A model generated the notes under the pieces. It was not told the origin of the DNA. It saw only the letters and a program-made list of their open reading frames with translations, and did no database searches. This document shows positions 18,167 to 27,079 of a stretch of DNA of 64,000 bases, piece after piece. The DNA comes from Dongia deserti. Its GTDB lineage: Bacteria; Pseudomonadota; Alphaproteobacteria; Dongiales; Dongiaceae. The stretch spans positions 1-64,000 of the forward strand of contig NZ_QORW01000021.1 in the NCBI RefSeq assembly GCF_003574735.1. The letters are read 5' to 3'. The translations under genes were made by a program, and so were the position numbers. The number at the start of each line of letters is the position of its first letter. The first letter of the stretch is position 1.

Positions 18167-20062
18167 ATGGGTGAGACCTACGCCCAGATCTATCGCCGCT
18201 CGATCGAAGAGCCGGAAGGCTTCTGGGCCGAGGCCGCGACCGGGATCGACTGGACCAGGCGCTGGAGCCGCGTGCTGGACGACAGCCGCAAACCCTTCTA
18301 TCGCTGGTTTCCCGATGCCGAGCTCAATACCTGCCACAACGCGCTGGATCGCCATGCCGATGGCGGGCGCGGCGACCAGCCTGCCCTGATCTACGACAGC
18401 CCCCTGACCAGCACGGTCCGCACCTACACCTTCCGGCAGCTGCGTGACGAGATTGCGCGCTTCGCCGGCGCGCTCACGCGGCTCGGCGTCGCCAAGGGCG
18501 ACCGCGTCATCATCTACATGCCGATGGTGCCGGAGGCGGTGATCGCGATGCTCGCCACTGCCCGCATCGGCGCCATCCATTCGGTGGTGTTCGGCGGCTT
18601 CGCAGCCAAGGAGTTGGCTACCCGGATCAACGATGCCACGCCCAAAGTCATCGTCAGCGCCTCTTGCGGCATCGAGCCCGGTCGGATCATCGCCTACAAG
18701 CCGCTGCTGGACGCCGCGATCGAGATGGCGGACCACAAGCCCGACCACTGCATCATCTATCAACGCACGCAATGCCTGGCGGCCCTGACGCGGCCGCGCG
18801 ACATCGACTGGTACGAGGCGCAGATCGACGCCACGCCGCAGCCCTGCGTGCCGGTCGCCGCCACCGATCCGCTCTACATCCTCTACACCTCCGGCACGAC
18901 CGGCCAGCCCAAGGGCGTGGTACGCGACAATGGCGGTCATGCCGTCGCGCTCAAATGGACCATGTCGAACGTCTATGGCGTGAAGCCGGGCGAAGTCTAT
19001 TGGGCCGCGTCCGATGTCGGCTGGGTGGTTGGCCATTCCTACATCGTCTATGCGCCGCTGCTGCATGGCTGCACCACCGTGCTCTACGAAGGCAAGCCGG
19101 TCGGCACACCCGATGCGGGCGCCTTCTGGCGCGTGATCGCGCAGCACAAGGTCTCGGTGTTGTTCACCGCGCCCACCGCCTTCCGCGCCATCAAACGTGA
19201 CGATCCGGACGGCAAGCTGATCGGCAAATACGATCTCTCCTGCTTCCGCACCTTGTTCCTGGCCGGCGAGCGCTCGGACCCCGCGACGCTGGAATGGGCA
19301 GAGCGGCACCTGAAAGTGCCGGTGATCGATCACTGGTGGCAGACCGAGACCGGCTGGGCGATCGCCGCCAATTGCATCGGCATCGAGCAACTGCCGGTGA
19401 AGCACGGATCGCCCACCAAGGCGGTGCCGGGCTGGGATGTTCGCGTGCTGAACAACGAAGACAAAGAAGTGAAACCCGGCGATATCGGCAACATCGTCTG
19501 CAAGCTACCCATGCCGCCCGGCGTCCTGCCGACCCTGTGGCGGGCGGAGGAGCGCTTCTTCAAAAGCTATCTGGAGCGCTACCCGGGTTTCTATCTGACT
19601 GCGGATGCCGGCTATCGCGACGAGGACGACTACCTCTACATCATGGCCCGCATCGACGACATCATCAACACAGCCGGCCATCGCCTGTCGACCGGTGCCA
19701 TGGAAGAGGTGCTGGCAAGCCATCCCGATGTCGCTGAATGCGCGGTGATCGGCGTCGCCGACGATCTGAAAGGCCAGGTGCCGATCGGCTTCCTGGTGCT
19801 CAAGGCGGGATGCGAGAACCCGCAACACATGATCGTGTCGGAGGTCGTCACGCTGGTGCGCGAGCGAATCGGCCCGGTCGCCTCCTTCAAGAGCGCCGTG
19901 GTCGTCAAGCGCCTGCCCAAGACGCGCTCAGGCAAAATCCTGCGCGGCACCATGCAGAAGATCGCCGACAAGCAGGAATGGAACATGCCCGCCACGATCG
20001 ACGACCCGGCAATCCTCGACGAAATCGCAGAAGCTTTGCGCACTATCGGCTACGCGCGGTGA
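18167..20062 (+). CDS. prpE: Propionyl-CoA synthetase
   Basis: A 631-residue AMP-forming acyl-CoA ligase. It starts YAQIYRRSIEEPEGFWAEAA and carries the signature FYRWFPDAELNTCHNALDRH characteristic of PrpE rather than Acs. The P-loop A3 motif is YTSGTTGQPKGVVRDNGGH, and the acetylatable C-terminal lysine lies in RLPKTRSGKILRG. It would activate propionate (and probably acetate) to CoA thioesters in the cytosol. The start is the ATG at 18167 behind GGGAGG. It stands alone; no methylcitrate genes are nearby. Confidence 0.93.
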   Translation: MGETYAQIYRRSIEEPEGFWAEAATGIDWTRRWSRVLDDSRKPFYRWFPDAELNTCHNALDRHADGGRGDQPALIYDSPLTSTVRTYTFRQLRDEIARFAGALTRLGVAKGDRVIIYMPMVPEAVIAMLATARIGAIHSVVFGGFAAKELATRINDATPKVIVSASCGIEPGRIIAYKPLLDAAIEMADHKPDHCIIYQRTQCLAALTRPRDIDWYEAQIDATPQPCVPVAATDPLYILYTSGTTGQPKGVVRDNGGHAVALKWTMSNVYGVKPGEVYWAASDVGWVVGHSYIVYAPLLHGCTTVLYEGKPVGTPDAGAFWRVIAQHKVSVLFTAPTAFRAIKRDDPDGKLIGKYDLSCFRTLFLAGERSDPATLEWAERHLKVPVIDHWWQTETGWAIAANCIGIEQLPVKHGSPTKAVPGWDVRVLNNEDKEVKPGDIGNIVCKLPMPPGVLPTLWRAEERFFKSYLERYPGFYLTADAGYRDEDDYLYIMARIDDIINTAGHRLSTGAMEEVLASHPDVAECAVIGVADDLKGQVPIGFLVLKAGCENPQHMIVSEVVTLVRERIGPVASFKSAVVVKRLPKTRSGKILRGTMQKIADKQEWNMPATIDDPAILDEIAEALRTIGYAR

Positions 20063-20101
20063 GCGGGCTACCACATATGAGAACAGCCCTCCCCAAGAGG
20101 A

Positions 20102-20127
20102 GTCCCCTCTCCCCGCTGGGGAGGAAG
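20102..20127. repeat. Dispersed GC-rich palindromic intergenic element
   Basis: CTCCCC-GCT-GGGGAG forms a tight 6-bp stem 45 nt after prpE. It resembles the palindromes at 932, 11743 and 13917 and may act as a terminator. Confidence 0.45.
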
Positions 20128-20240
20128 AAGCGAGGCGTGCGGACGGCCATGGGTGAGCTGAGCGCAGGGTGGTTCCAACAGCCCCTAGCGATGACACAAG
20201 CTAGCGACTAACGATGACGAGGATGCACGGGAGAAATCCG

Positions 20241-20540
20241 ATGCCAGCCATGGAAGACCGCGATGTCGAGGAAATCCGCGCGCATGGCCAGCTGCCCAAC
20301 GCGGACATCGACATTATCTATCGCCGCCGCCAAGACGAGTCCGAGTTCATCGGGATCAGCATCCAGACGATGCCGTTCTCGTTCGATCGCCTGCTCGCGA
20401 TAAGCGATCCGTTCCGCTTCTGGGGCCAAGTGATGGAAGCCGCGTGGTGGCCATGGCTGCAGGGCCTGCGCGCTATGGACCGCCTTTCACATAGCCCTGC
20501 GCCTCCACGATCAAACCGTCCTCGACGCGCATCAGATTGA
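20241..20540 (+). CDS. Small hypothetical protein
   Basis: A 99-residue protein from the ATG at 20241, behind GGGAGA. Its core IGISIQTMPFSFDRLLAISDPFRFWGQVMEAAWWPWLQG has a regular pattern of aromatic residues, as seen in small orphan proteins of Rhizobiales. The C-terminal 20 residues are basic and low complexity and overlap the convergent SnoaL gene by 68 nt, which is unusual and may mean sequence drift at the end. No function can be assigned. Confidence 0.55.
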   Translation: MPAMEDRDVEEIRAHGQLPNADIDIIYRRRQDESEFIGISIQTMPFSFDRLLAISDPFRFWGQVMEAAWWPWLQGLRAMDRLSHSPAPPRSNRPRRASD

Positions 20541-20829
20541 CGCCGCGCACGGACTGTTTCTCGCCCCAGTGATAGCGCCAGCGGATGATGCCGCGATCGC
20601 CCAGCACTGTCACGTCCTCGAGCTCGAACCAGGTGCCGGGCGTGGTCGCGATCTGGCTCCACAGCGCGATGCAGGCTTCGCGTCCCTCGTGGCGCGAGCC
20701 ATCGGGCGCCGGCACGGTGTTCTCGATCGCGCAGTGATCGGCGACCAGCTCGTTCAGCACCGTCGGATCGTGCGACAGGAACACCTCGTTGAACCGCCGC
20801 AGCACCGCTTCGGTCGCGGCGCCGGTCAT
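20473..20829 (-). CDS. SnoaL-like / NTF2-fold protein
   Basis: A 118-residue protein with the NTF2/SnoaL cone fold pattern. A helix (AVLRRFNEVFLSHDPTVLNEL) comes first, then DHCAIENTVPAPDG and a set of beta strands ending LIVEAQGYV. Family members act as cyclases, isomerases or hydrolases on small polyketide-like or aromatic substrates. Its start overlaps the GST stop by ATGA, so the two are translated together and share the TetR-flanked promoter. It may detoxify the same compound as the GST. Substrate unknown. Confidence 0.85.
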   Translation of the reverse strand: MTGAATEAVLRRFNEVFLSHDPTVLNELVADHCAIENTVPAPDGSRHEGREACIALWSQIATTPGTWFELEDVTVLGDRGIIRWRYHWGEKQSVRGVNLMRVEDGLIVEAQGYVKGGP

Positions 20830-21497
20830 GAGCGCGCCGCCTGGCGTTCTGCCGTGACCATCGCGGGCGGCGCATAGAACGTGTGCTCATCGCCAAACGG
20901 CGCGAGGCCCTCGGCCGCAAGCGCGTTCTGAACAGCGGGCCGCGCGCCGACGCGATCCATGAACGCCTTCAGCGTCGGCCATCGGCCAAGGTCGATCTCC
21001 AGCCACGGCGACCAGTTGAGGATGACGAAGAAGTAGGCATCCGCGACCGTGAACGTGTCGCCCGTCAGATAAGGCCCGACCATCTCGCTCGCCACCCAGC
21101 CGAGCCGCTTCTCGACTAGTTCCAACAGCGTGCTCCTCACCGGCGCATAAGGCGGCCGGAACAGCAGCACCATCGGCTTGTGCAACTCAGAGGTCATGAA
21201 GTTGAGCCACGATTGGACGCGCGCCCGCTCGACCGTGCCCGCTTTGGGCGCCAGGCCTGCTTCCGGCTTCAGATCTGCGAGAAACTGCACGATCGCCGGC
21301 CCCTCGGTCAGCGTTGCCCCGTCCTCCAGCTCCAGCACTGGTACATAGCCGTTGCGGTTGATGCGGTGGAAGTCCTCGCCGCTGCTGGTCCGGTGCGTGT
21401 TGCGGTCGATGGCGATGAGCTCGACCGGTAGGGCCAGTTCCTTGGCGATGATGTGCGGCGACAGCGAGCAGGCGCCGGGATGCATGTAGAGCTTCAT
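20826..21497 (-). CDS. Glutathione S-transferase family protein
   Basis: A 223-residue cytosolic GST. The thioredoxin-fold N-terminus begins MKLYMHPGACSLSPHI with Cys10, which marks the bacterial beta class. The second domain has the N-capping segment GDTFTVADAYFFV. It probably conjugates glutathione to a toxic electrophile. It is first in a two-gene unit with the SnoaL protein and is divergent from a TetR repressor with a shared AT-rich dyad between them, which fits repression lifted by the toxic substrate. Confidence 0.92.
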   Translation of the reverse strand: MKLYMHPGACSLSPHIIAKELALPVELIAIDRNTHRTSSGEDFHRINRNGYVPVLELEDGATLTEGPAIVQFLADLKPEAGLAPKAGTVERARVQSWLNFMTSELHKPMVLLFRPPYAPVRSTLLELVEKRLGWVASEMVGPYLTGDTFTVADAYFFVILNWSPWLEIDLGRWPTLKAFMDRVGARPAVQNALAAEGLAPFGDEHTFYAPPAMVTAERQAARS

Positions 21498-21529
21498 GGG
21501 TGGTTCCTCCTCATCTTGCTATTTTTATA

Positions 21530-21545
21530 CTATTCCGCATAATAG
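21530..21545. promoter_or_regulatory. Candidate TetR operator
   Basis: The dyad CTATT-CCGCAT-AATAG lies in the 85-bp AT-rich gap between the divergent GST and TetR starts. It sits where it would overlap both promoters. Confidence 0.5.
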
Positions 21546-21582
21546 ATCCGCGAGTCAAGACTTTTATTCGGAACAGTACAAA

Positions 21583-22188
21583 ATGACCGAAACCCCCAGG
21601 AAGCGCGGCCGCCCGCCCGCCTATGACCCGGACAAGGCCCTGGCCAGCGCACGCGACGTGTTCTGGTCCGCCGGCTACGAAGCGAGCTCCTTGGACGAGC
21701 TGAGCGCCGCGATGGCAATGAACCGCCCCAGCGTCTATGGCGCGTTCGGCGACAAGGAAGCGCTCTATCTGAAGACGCTGGCGCGCTATCGCGACGAGAG
21801 CGTGCACGCGATGCGCGCCACGCTCGACCCCGCGAAGTCCCTGCGGGAGGGCCTCGCCACAATCTATCGCAAATCGATAGACACCTATCTCGCCGGCGGC
21901 GCCGCGCGCGGCTGCCTCCTGATCGGCACCGCGACCACGGAGGCGGTCAGCCGCGCCGCTGTGCGCGATCTCCTGCGCGGCAGCCTGCAGGCCTTTGACG
22001 CCGTCATCGAGGATCGCCTCAAGCTGGCCGGGAAACGCGGTGAGCTCGCGCCCAAAGCCGACCCGAAGGCGCTCGCCCTTATCGCCTCCGCGATCATGCA
22101 CTCGCTCGCGGTTCGCGCCCGCGCTGGCGAGCCGCGCAAAGAGCTCGAAAAACTGGCGCGCGCTGGCGTCGCACTGATCTGCGGCTGA
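21583..22188 (+). CDS. TetR/AcrR family transcriptional repressor
   Basis: A 201-residue repressor. The N-terminal segment RKRGRPPAYDPDKALASARDVFWSAGYEASSLDELSAAMAMNRPSVYGAFGDKEALY is a canonical TetR helix-turn-helix. The C-terminal domain, with CLLIGTATTEA, resembles the TetR_C_16/YerO-like ligand fold. It is divergent from the GST operon and probably represses it. The start is the ATG at 21583, after the dyad. Confidence 0.93.
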   Translation: MTETPRKRGRPPAYDPDKALASARDVFWSAGYEASSLDELSAAMAMNRPSVYGAFGDKEALYLKTLARYRDESVHAMRATLDPAKSLREGLATIYRKSIDTYLAGGAARGCLLIGTATTEAVSRAAVRDLLRGSLQAFDAVIEDRLKLAGKRGELAPKADPKALALIASAIMHSLAVRARAGEPRKELEKLARAGVALICG

Positions 22189-22308
22189 GACGCTCTCGGG
22201 GTCCGCCGATGGACGCATCACGGCGCTTGCCACTGGTGCTTGACATGTGGAGTGTCGAGGGGACACTTGGCCTTGGATAGGACCGTCCCTTCGTTGCTAG
22301 GAGGTCCA

Positions 22309-22770
22309 ATGAAGATTCTGACGGGGCTCCTCGTATTGGTGGTCTGCTGGATGTGGAGCGCTGAGAGCGCACACGCGTGTTCATGCGGCCCCATCTCCCC
22401 CGAAGCCGGCTTCGACCGCGCCCAATATGTGTTTACCGGCAAGATCGTCCAGGCACAGCATCACTTATGGCTCGTTGACGTCGAGCGCGTGTGGAAAGGC
22501 CATGAAAAGCTCACCCGCACCGTCGAGCTGATGGATGTTTACGCGCGAATGGACTGCGAGTTCTTTTTTCAGCTTGGGCAGCGCTATCTTTTCTTCGCAG
22601 TATTGGCCAAGGGCGGTCGACACGTCTTTTTTCACCCGCAAGCGTGCAACTGGACGAGACCCTTGCAGTCGACACGCGTTCCCGTCGATGGGAAAGAGTC
22701 GCTATGGATCGAGGATTTGATCGCCCGGGAGCATGGCCCGGGAGAACCGCCCCGCGACGAGCGCCCTTGA
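22309..22770 (+). CDS. Secreted TIMP/netrin-like domain protein
   Basis: A 153-residue protein with a signal peptide (residues 1-23) ending at a Cys-x-Cys (HACSCGP). The mature N-terminus CSCGPISPEAGFDRAQYVFTGKIVQ followed by WLVDVERVWKG resembles the TIMP/NTR-like OB fold, in which the first Cys forms a disulphide. Further cysteines (DCEFF, ACNW) could pair with these. It has a strong GGAGG ribosome site. It may be an extracytoplasmic binding or inhibitor protein. Partner unknown. Confidence 0.75.
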   Translation: MKILTGLLVLVVCWMWSAESAHACSCGPISPEAGFDRAQYVFTGKIVQAQHHLWLVDVERVWKGHEKLTRTVELMDVYARMDCEFFFQLGQRYLFFAVLAKGGRHVFFHPQACNWTRPLQSTRVPVDGKESLWIEDLIAREHGPGEPPRDERP

Positions 22771-22894
22771 AAGCGCATATCGCCGAAGCATGGCGCCAGA
22801 CCTGTCCGTGAAAGGCAATACAGGGACCGTTATTGTATTTGACCTGCTATCCTCGGAAGATGAGCTCAACGCGTTTGCAAGGGAGGCACTCGAT

Positions 22895-23275
22895 ATGCAT
22901 CATTCACGCTTCTGCGCCGTGCTGATAGACTGCAAGACCTCCGATGTGGACGAGGCCGCCCGCTACTGGGGTGAGGCGCTCGGGCGTTCCGTGGACCACA
23001 ATCATCCTGGCAGCCGCGGCAACTACCGCATGCTGGAGACTCCGCCGGACGAGGTCATCGTACAGATCCAGCGTGTAGACCACGAGAGCCGGGTCCACAT
23101 CGACATCGAGACAGACGACATCCCTGCTGAAGTGGCGCGCCTGGAGAAGCTCGGCGCCAAAGTGGTCGACCGTCTGGAGCGTTGGGTGGTGATGCAGGCG
23201 CCCACAGGCCAGCGTTTCTGCGTTGTACGGGTACAGCGTCCCGGTTTCCCGAAGAACGCAAACCGCTGGGATTGA
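22895..23275 (+). CDS. VOC family (glyoxalase-like) protein
   Basis: A 126-residue protein of the vicinal oxygen chelate fold. It has the beta-alpha pattern FCAVLIDCKTSDVDEAARYWGEALGRSV and the second half VHIDIETDDIPAEVARLEKLGAKVV ending in MQAPTGQRFCVV. Small size and one repeat pair match the single-domain VOC proteins that dimerise to bind a metal and a small substrate. The ATG at 22895 follows GGGAGG. Function beyond the fold is unknown. Confidence 0.85.
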   Translation: MHHSRFCAVLIDCKTSDVDEAARYWGEALGRSVDHNHPGSRGNYRMLETPPDEVIVQIQRVDHESRVHIDIETDDIPAEVARLEKLGAKVVDRLERWVVMQAPTGQRFCVVRVQRPGFPKNANRWD

Positions 23276-23493
23276 GGCCTCAGGAAGCGAAGCAGGCCTG
23301 CCGAGTGGCGGCGGCTCGATGAGCGAGCCGAACGGCCGTCGAATGATATCGCGCTTTTGGCTCGCAAGGATGCCCGCTGCGAACGGCTGATGGGCGGCTC
23401 CAGGTGATGCAGCCTTGAACTATGAACGAAGCCGTGACTCGTGCCGGTCACCAGCCCTACTCTTCAGCGGATTGGATCCGAACGGAGGGACTC

Positions 23494-23700
23494 ATGAACG
23501 AGGATGTTTTCAACATGAGCGTGCGGGGATTTCTCAAGAAAGTCGGAATCACCGCGCAGCGCGAGATGGAAAACACGGTGCGGGAGGCGCTTTCGAAAGG
23601 CAGCCTGACGGGCAAGGAGAAGCTGCCGGCCAAGGTCACGTTGACCTTGGGCCAGACCAGCCTGACTTTGGTCATCGATGGCGAGATCGAGCTCGAATAG
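23494..23700 (+). CDS. DUF6494 family small protein
   Basis: A 68-residue protein. The N-terminal MNEDVFNMSVRGFLKKVGITAQREM and the C-terminal VIDGEIELE match the DUF6494 family of Alphaproteobacteria. It has a strong CGGAGG ribosome site. It has no membrane segment. Function not known. Confidence 0.8.
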   Translation: MNEDVFNMSVRGFLKKVGITAQREMENTVREALSKGSLTGKEKLPAKVTLTLGQTSLTLVIDGEIELE

Positions 23701-23894
23701 TTTCCATTGCGGAAGGCATCAGGCCGAGGCCGCGCCGTTCGGTATGCGATAAGTCGGGCGGGCCTCCGACAGCTGACCCTCCTTACTCGCGTCAGCTCGG
23801 CAGAAATGTGCCAGGGGCGGCCTTGGCGCCAAAGCAACTCAAGGCTGAAAGGTGCCAGGACGCGTTTCGGAGGCACGGATCGGAACATCAATGG

Positions 23895-25991
23895 TCATGG
23901 GACTCCGGCCTTGCGCAGTCCCTCCATATAGATTTCGATTTGGTCGGGCCGCTTGACGTAGAATAGATGCTCCTTTGCGAAACCGATCGAGAACTCCGGC
24001 TTCACCTGGATGAGTTCCTTGAGTGCAGTCTCCGCTTGCCGCTCATCGCCGAGATGCCCCAGCGCCGAGACCAGGTGGGCGCGGGCCCAGTATTGCGCAT
24101 TGGGGGTCCGGACCGCCCGGCGCCCCCATGACGCGGCATCCTCGAACTCACTGCGGAAGATATGAGCGAGTGATCGGTAGGAGTAGAAGGCCCATCGGAA
24201 AGGATCGTGAGGGCTCAACCGGATGGCAATCTCGAACTGCTTGATTGCCTCATCGAGCCGTCCCTCATAAGCGAGCGAGTCCCCCAGTCCGCAATAGGTG
24301 ACCGCAAGGCAAGGATTGAGCTCCTGGGCGTATTGCAGCGCCTCGATCGCCTGATCGTACTCGCGGCGCGCGAGGTGCACGCGGCCGATCGTGAAGTAGC
24401 TATTTGCGTCCTGATCGTCGAGTTCGATGGCGCGCTCCGCTGCAGCCAAAGCCTCGTCCATCCGGGCCTGGTCCGGAGCTATGTCGAAATAGACCATGCT
24501 GAGGACGATCGCATAAGCCAGCCGCGAGTGCGCGCTGGCGAAGCTCGGGTCGAGCTCGATCGCTCGGCGCAGCAGCTCCTGGGATCTCAGATTGCTGTCG
24601 CGTGTGAACTTGTAGAACTCCGCCGTACCCAGCTGGTAGAGATCCCACGCGCCCAGGTTCTTGCGCGGTCGGCGCTCGGCCTTTCTCTGTTCCGTGAGGC
24701 CGAGCTCCGCCTCGAGACGCGCCGCAACCGTCTCGGAGATCTCATCCTGAAGCTCGAAAATGTCGATCGCATCGCGATCGAAGCGTTCAGACCAGACGCT
24801 CTGCTCGTTTCCGGAATCAACCAGCTGCACCGTGATGCGGAAGCGCGTGCCGGCCTTGCGAACACTCCCGGTCACAAGATAATCGGCATTCAGCTTGTCC
24901 CCGATGACTCTGATGCCCTCCTTCGAGCCACGAAAGGCGAATGCCGGGTTGCGGGCGATCACCGTGAGCCATCGGTTCTTGGACAGGGCCGTGGTGATAT
25001 CCTCCGTGATACCGTCGGCGAAATGGTCCTCGGCGGGATCGCGATTGAGATTTGCGAACGGCAAGACTGCGACGGAGGGTTTCTTGGCAAGCGCTTGCTG
25101 CATTGCCACTGCGTGTTGCTTGGCGCCTTCTACGACGGCAGTCGTCGACTGAGCGTTCTCGATTGGCGCGACGAAACGGAAGCCGCGGCCATGCACCGTT
25201 GCGATCGTATGCTGCGCGATGCCGTCGTCTCCGACCGCCTTGCGTGCGGCCTTGACCTGGCTGCTGAGCGCCGCGTCGGACACGATCCTGTTGCCCCAGA
25301 TTGCGGTAAAGATTTCGTCCTTTGTTACTGTTCGATCGCTGTTTCGCACCAGGAATACCAGCAGATCGAATACCTGGGGCTCGACAGGCACGCGTTCACC
25401 CGCCTGCCGGAGCTCGAACCGCGCGGTGTCCAGCTCGAATTCCCTGAAGCGGATGACCTCGGGGAGCGTAGCGGCCGACGTGACTTCGACGCTGTATGCC
25501 TGGATGGGTCGGCTGATGTTTTTGACGGACTGCTCGCCCAAAGCAACGAACCGAACGGGCACCCTGGTGCCGATATGGTCGTAGACTTGCTTCGAGAGCA
25601 CGATTCCACCTGGCTCCGCGATGCTTTGAAGCCGCGCCGCCACGTTCACTCCATCTCCATAGATGTCACTGTCATCAACGATAACATCGCCGAGATGGAG
25701 CCCGATGCGCAGCTGCAGCCGATGCTTCTCACCGACAGAGCTGTTGCGGGCGGCGAGTTCGCGCTGGATGTCTACCGCGCACTGCAGAGCGTCGACCACA
25801 CTGGAGAACTCTACCAGCGTACCATCGCCCATCAGCTTGACGGTGCGGCCGGAGTACCGGGTGATGGCGGGATCGGCGATACTGGAACGGGTGACCTTCA
25901 GCACATCGAGCGTCCCCGCTTCGTCGATCTCCATGAGACGGCTGTAACCAACCACGTCCATGGCGAGTATGGTCGTCAGCTTGCGCCCCAT
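23895..25991 (-). CDS. Class III cyclase fused to winged helix, TolB-like and TPR domains
   Basis: A 698-residue cytoplasmic protein. Residues about 5-170 form a class III cyclase domain with metal residues D12 and D56, Lys52 at the purine site, and N116 and R120 in VNVAARL. Residues 178-278 form an OmpR/CadC-type winged helix (DLLVFLVRNSDRTVTKDEIF, then GRGFRFVAP). Residues 305-435 form a TolB/FlgO-like region (PSVAVLPFANLN). TPR repeats (about 450-690) complete it. It could make cAMP and bind DNA in response to a TPR partner. The ATG at 25991 follows GAGAGGG. No transmembrane helix is seen. Confidence 0.9.
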   Translation of the reverse strand: MGRKLTTILAMDVVGYSRLMEIDEAGTLDVLKVTRSSIADPAITRYSGRTVKLMGDGTLVEFSSVVDALQCAVDIQRELAARNSSVGEKHRLQLRIGLHLGDVIVDDSDIYGDGVNVAARLQSIAEPGGIVLSKQVYDHIGTRVPVRFVALGEQSVKNISRPIQAYSVEVTSAATLPEVIRFREFELDTARFELRQAGERVPVEPQVFDLLVFLVRNSDRTVTKDEIFTAIWGNRIVSDAALSSQVKAARKAVGDDGIAQHTIATVHGRGFRFVAPIENAQSTTAVVEGAKQHAVAMQQALAKKPSVAVLPFANLNRDPAEDHFADGITEDITTALSKNRWLTVIARNPAFAFRGSKEGIRVIGDKLNADYLVTGSVRKAGTRFRITVQLVDSGNEQSVWSERFDRDAIDIFELQDEISETVAARLEAELGLTEQRKAERRPRKNLGAWDLYQLGTAEFYKFTRDSNLRSQELLRRAIELDPSFASAHSRLAYAIVLSMVYFDIAPDQARMDEALAAAERAIELDDQDANSYFTIGRVHLARREYDQAIEALQYAQELNPCLAVTYCGLGDSLAYEGRLDEAIKQFEIAIRLSPHDPFRWAFYSYRSLAHIFRSEFEDAASWGRRAVRTPNAQYWARAHLVSALGHLGDERQAETALKELIQVKPEFSIGFAKEHLFYVKRPDQIEIYMEGLRKAGVP

Positions 25992-26089
25992 CTGCCCTCT
26001 CCCGCTGCCCGATACCGGCTTTCCGTCGACCTTGGCGAATATGATTATACCATGTCGGCTCAAGGATCGTTGAACGAGGGATGCGGGCC

Positions 26090-27079
26090 TCAGGCATCGC
26101 CGTAGCCATCGAACAGAACCGTGGACAGATAGCGCTCCGCACAATCTGGCAAAACAGTCACAACGGTTCGTCCCTTCATATCTTCCCGCTTGGCGATCCG
26201 CAGGGCGCAGGCGAGGGCGGCGCCCGACGAGATGCCTGCAGGAATGCCATCGAGCAGAGCCAGCCTGCGGGCCGTATCGATTGCCTCTTCATTGCTGACC
26301 AGCAGGACTTCGTCGATGAGTGTCGTGTCGAGAACGTCCGGCACGAACCCCGCGCCGATACCCTGAATCATATGGGGGGAATGGGTGCCGCCAGAAAGCA
26401 CCGGACTTTTTTCCGGTTCGACCGCGATGATCCGAACCTCAGGCCTGCGCGCCTTCAGCACCTCGCCGACGCCCGTAAGCGTCCCGCCCGTGCCAACGCC
26501 GAGAACCACCGCATCGATAACGCCATTGGTGTCGCGCCAGATCTCCTCGGCTGTGGTGCGTCGATGAATTTCCGGATTCGCGGGATGCCCGAATTGCCAG
26601 GGCATCACCGCCTTCTCGGTCTGAGCGATGATTTCCTTTGCCTTCTCAATCGCGCCGCCGATCCCTCTCTCGCGCGGTGTAAGGACCAGCTCGGCGCCGA
26701 GAAACCTGATCAGTTTCCGGCGCTCGATCGAGAAGCTGTCCGGCATGGTCAGAATGCACCGATAGCCCTTGGCGGCGCATGCAAAGGCAAGGCCGATCCC
26801 GGTGTTTCCCGAGGTGGGCTCGACAATGACGCTGCCGGATCCGATGGTGCCATCAGCTTCCATGGCCTCCAGCATGGAAACGGCGATCCGATCTTTGACG
26901 CTGGCGATTGGATTGAAGAATTCGAGCTTGGCGAGTACCTCGGCCTGGCATCCGGCTTCCTGCGCCATCCGGCCTATGCGCACTAGCGGTGTGTTCCCGA
27001 TCGTCTCCAGGATGGTGTCGTACACCCGGCCCCTTCCCGGTCTGTCCAGGACCAGCTTCGCGCTGAGTTGATCATTCAT
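26090..27079 (-). CDS. cysK: Cysteine synthase A family PLP enzyme
   Basis: A 329-residue fold-type II PLP enzyme. Lys62 in FFNPIASVKDRIAVSM forms the Schiff base; EPTSGNTGIGLA and GVGTGGTLTGVG bind phosphate. The family makes cysteine from O-acetylserine and sulphide in the cytosol. The N-terminus carries about 15 more residues than typical CysK. Its ATG overlaps the upstream methyltransferase stop by ATGA, which marks a translationally coupled pair. An O-phosphoserine or cystathionine synthase role cannot be excluded. Confidence 0.9.
   Translation of the reverse strand: MNDQLSAKLVLDRPGRGRVYDTILETIGNTPLVRIGRMAQEAGCQAEVLAKLEFFNPIASVKDRIAVSMLEAMEADGTIGSGSVIVEPTSGNTGIGLAFACAAKGYRCILTMPDSFSIERRKLIRFLGAELVLTPRERGIGGAIEKAKEIIAQTEKAVMPWQFGHPANPEIHRRTTAEEIWRDTNGVIDAVVLGVGTGGTLTGVGEVLKARRPEVRIIAVEPEKSPVLSGGTHSPHMIQGIGAGFVPDVLDTTLIDEVLLVSNEEAIDTARRLALLDGIPAGISSGAALACALRIAKREDMKGRTVVTVLPDCAERYLSTVLFDGYGDA

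Noticed and set aside
24207-26105. Long plus-strand open frame opposite the cyclase-TPR gene
   Set aside because: The minus-strand product has clear catalytic and DNA-binding motifs; the plus frame has none.
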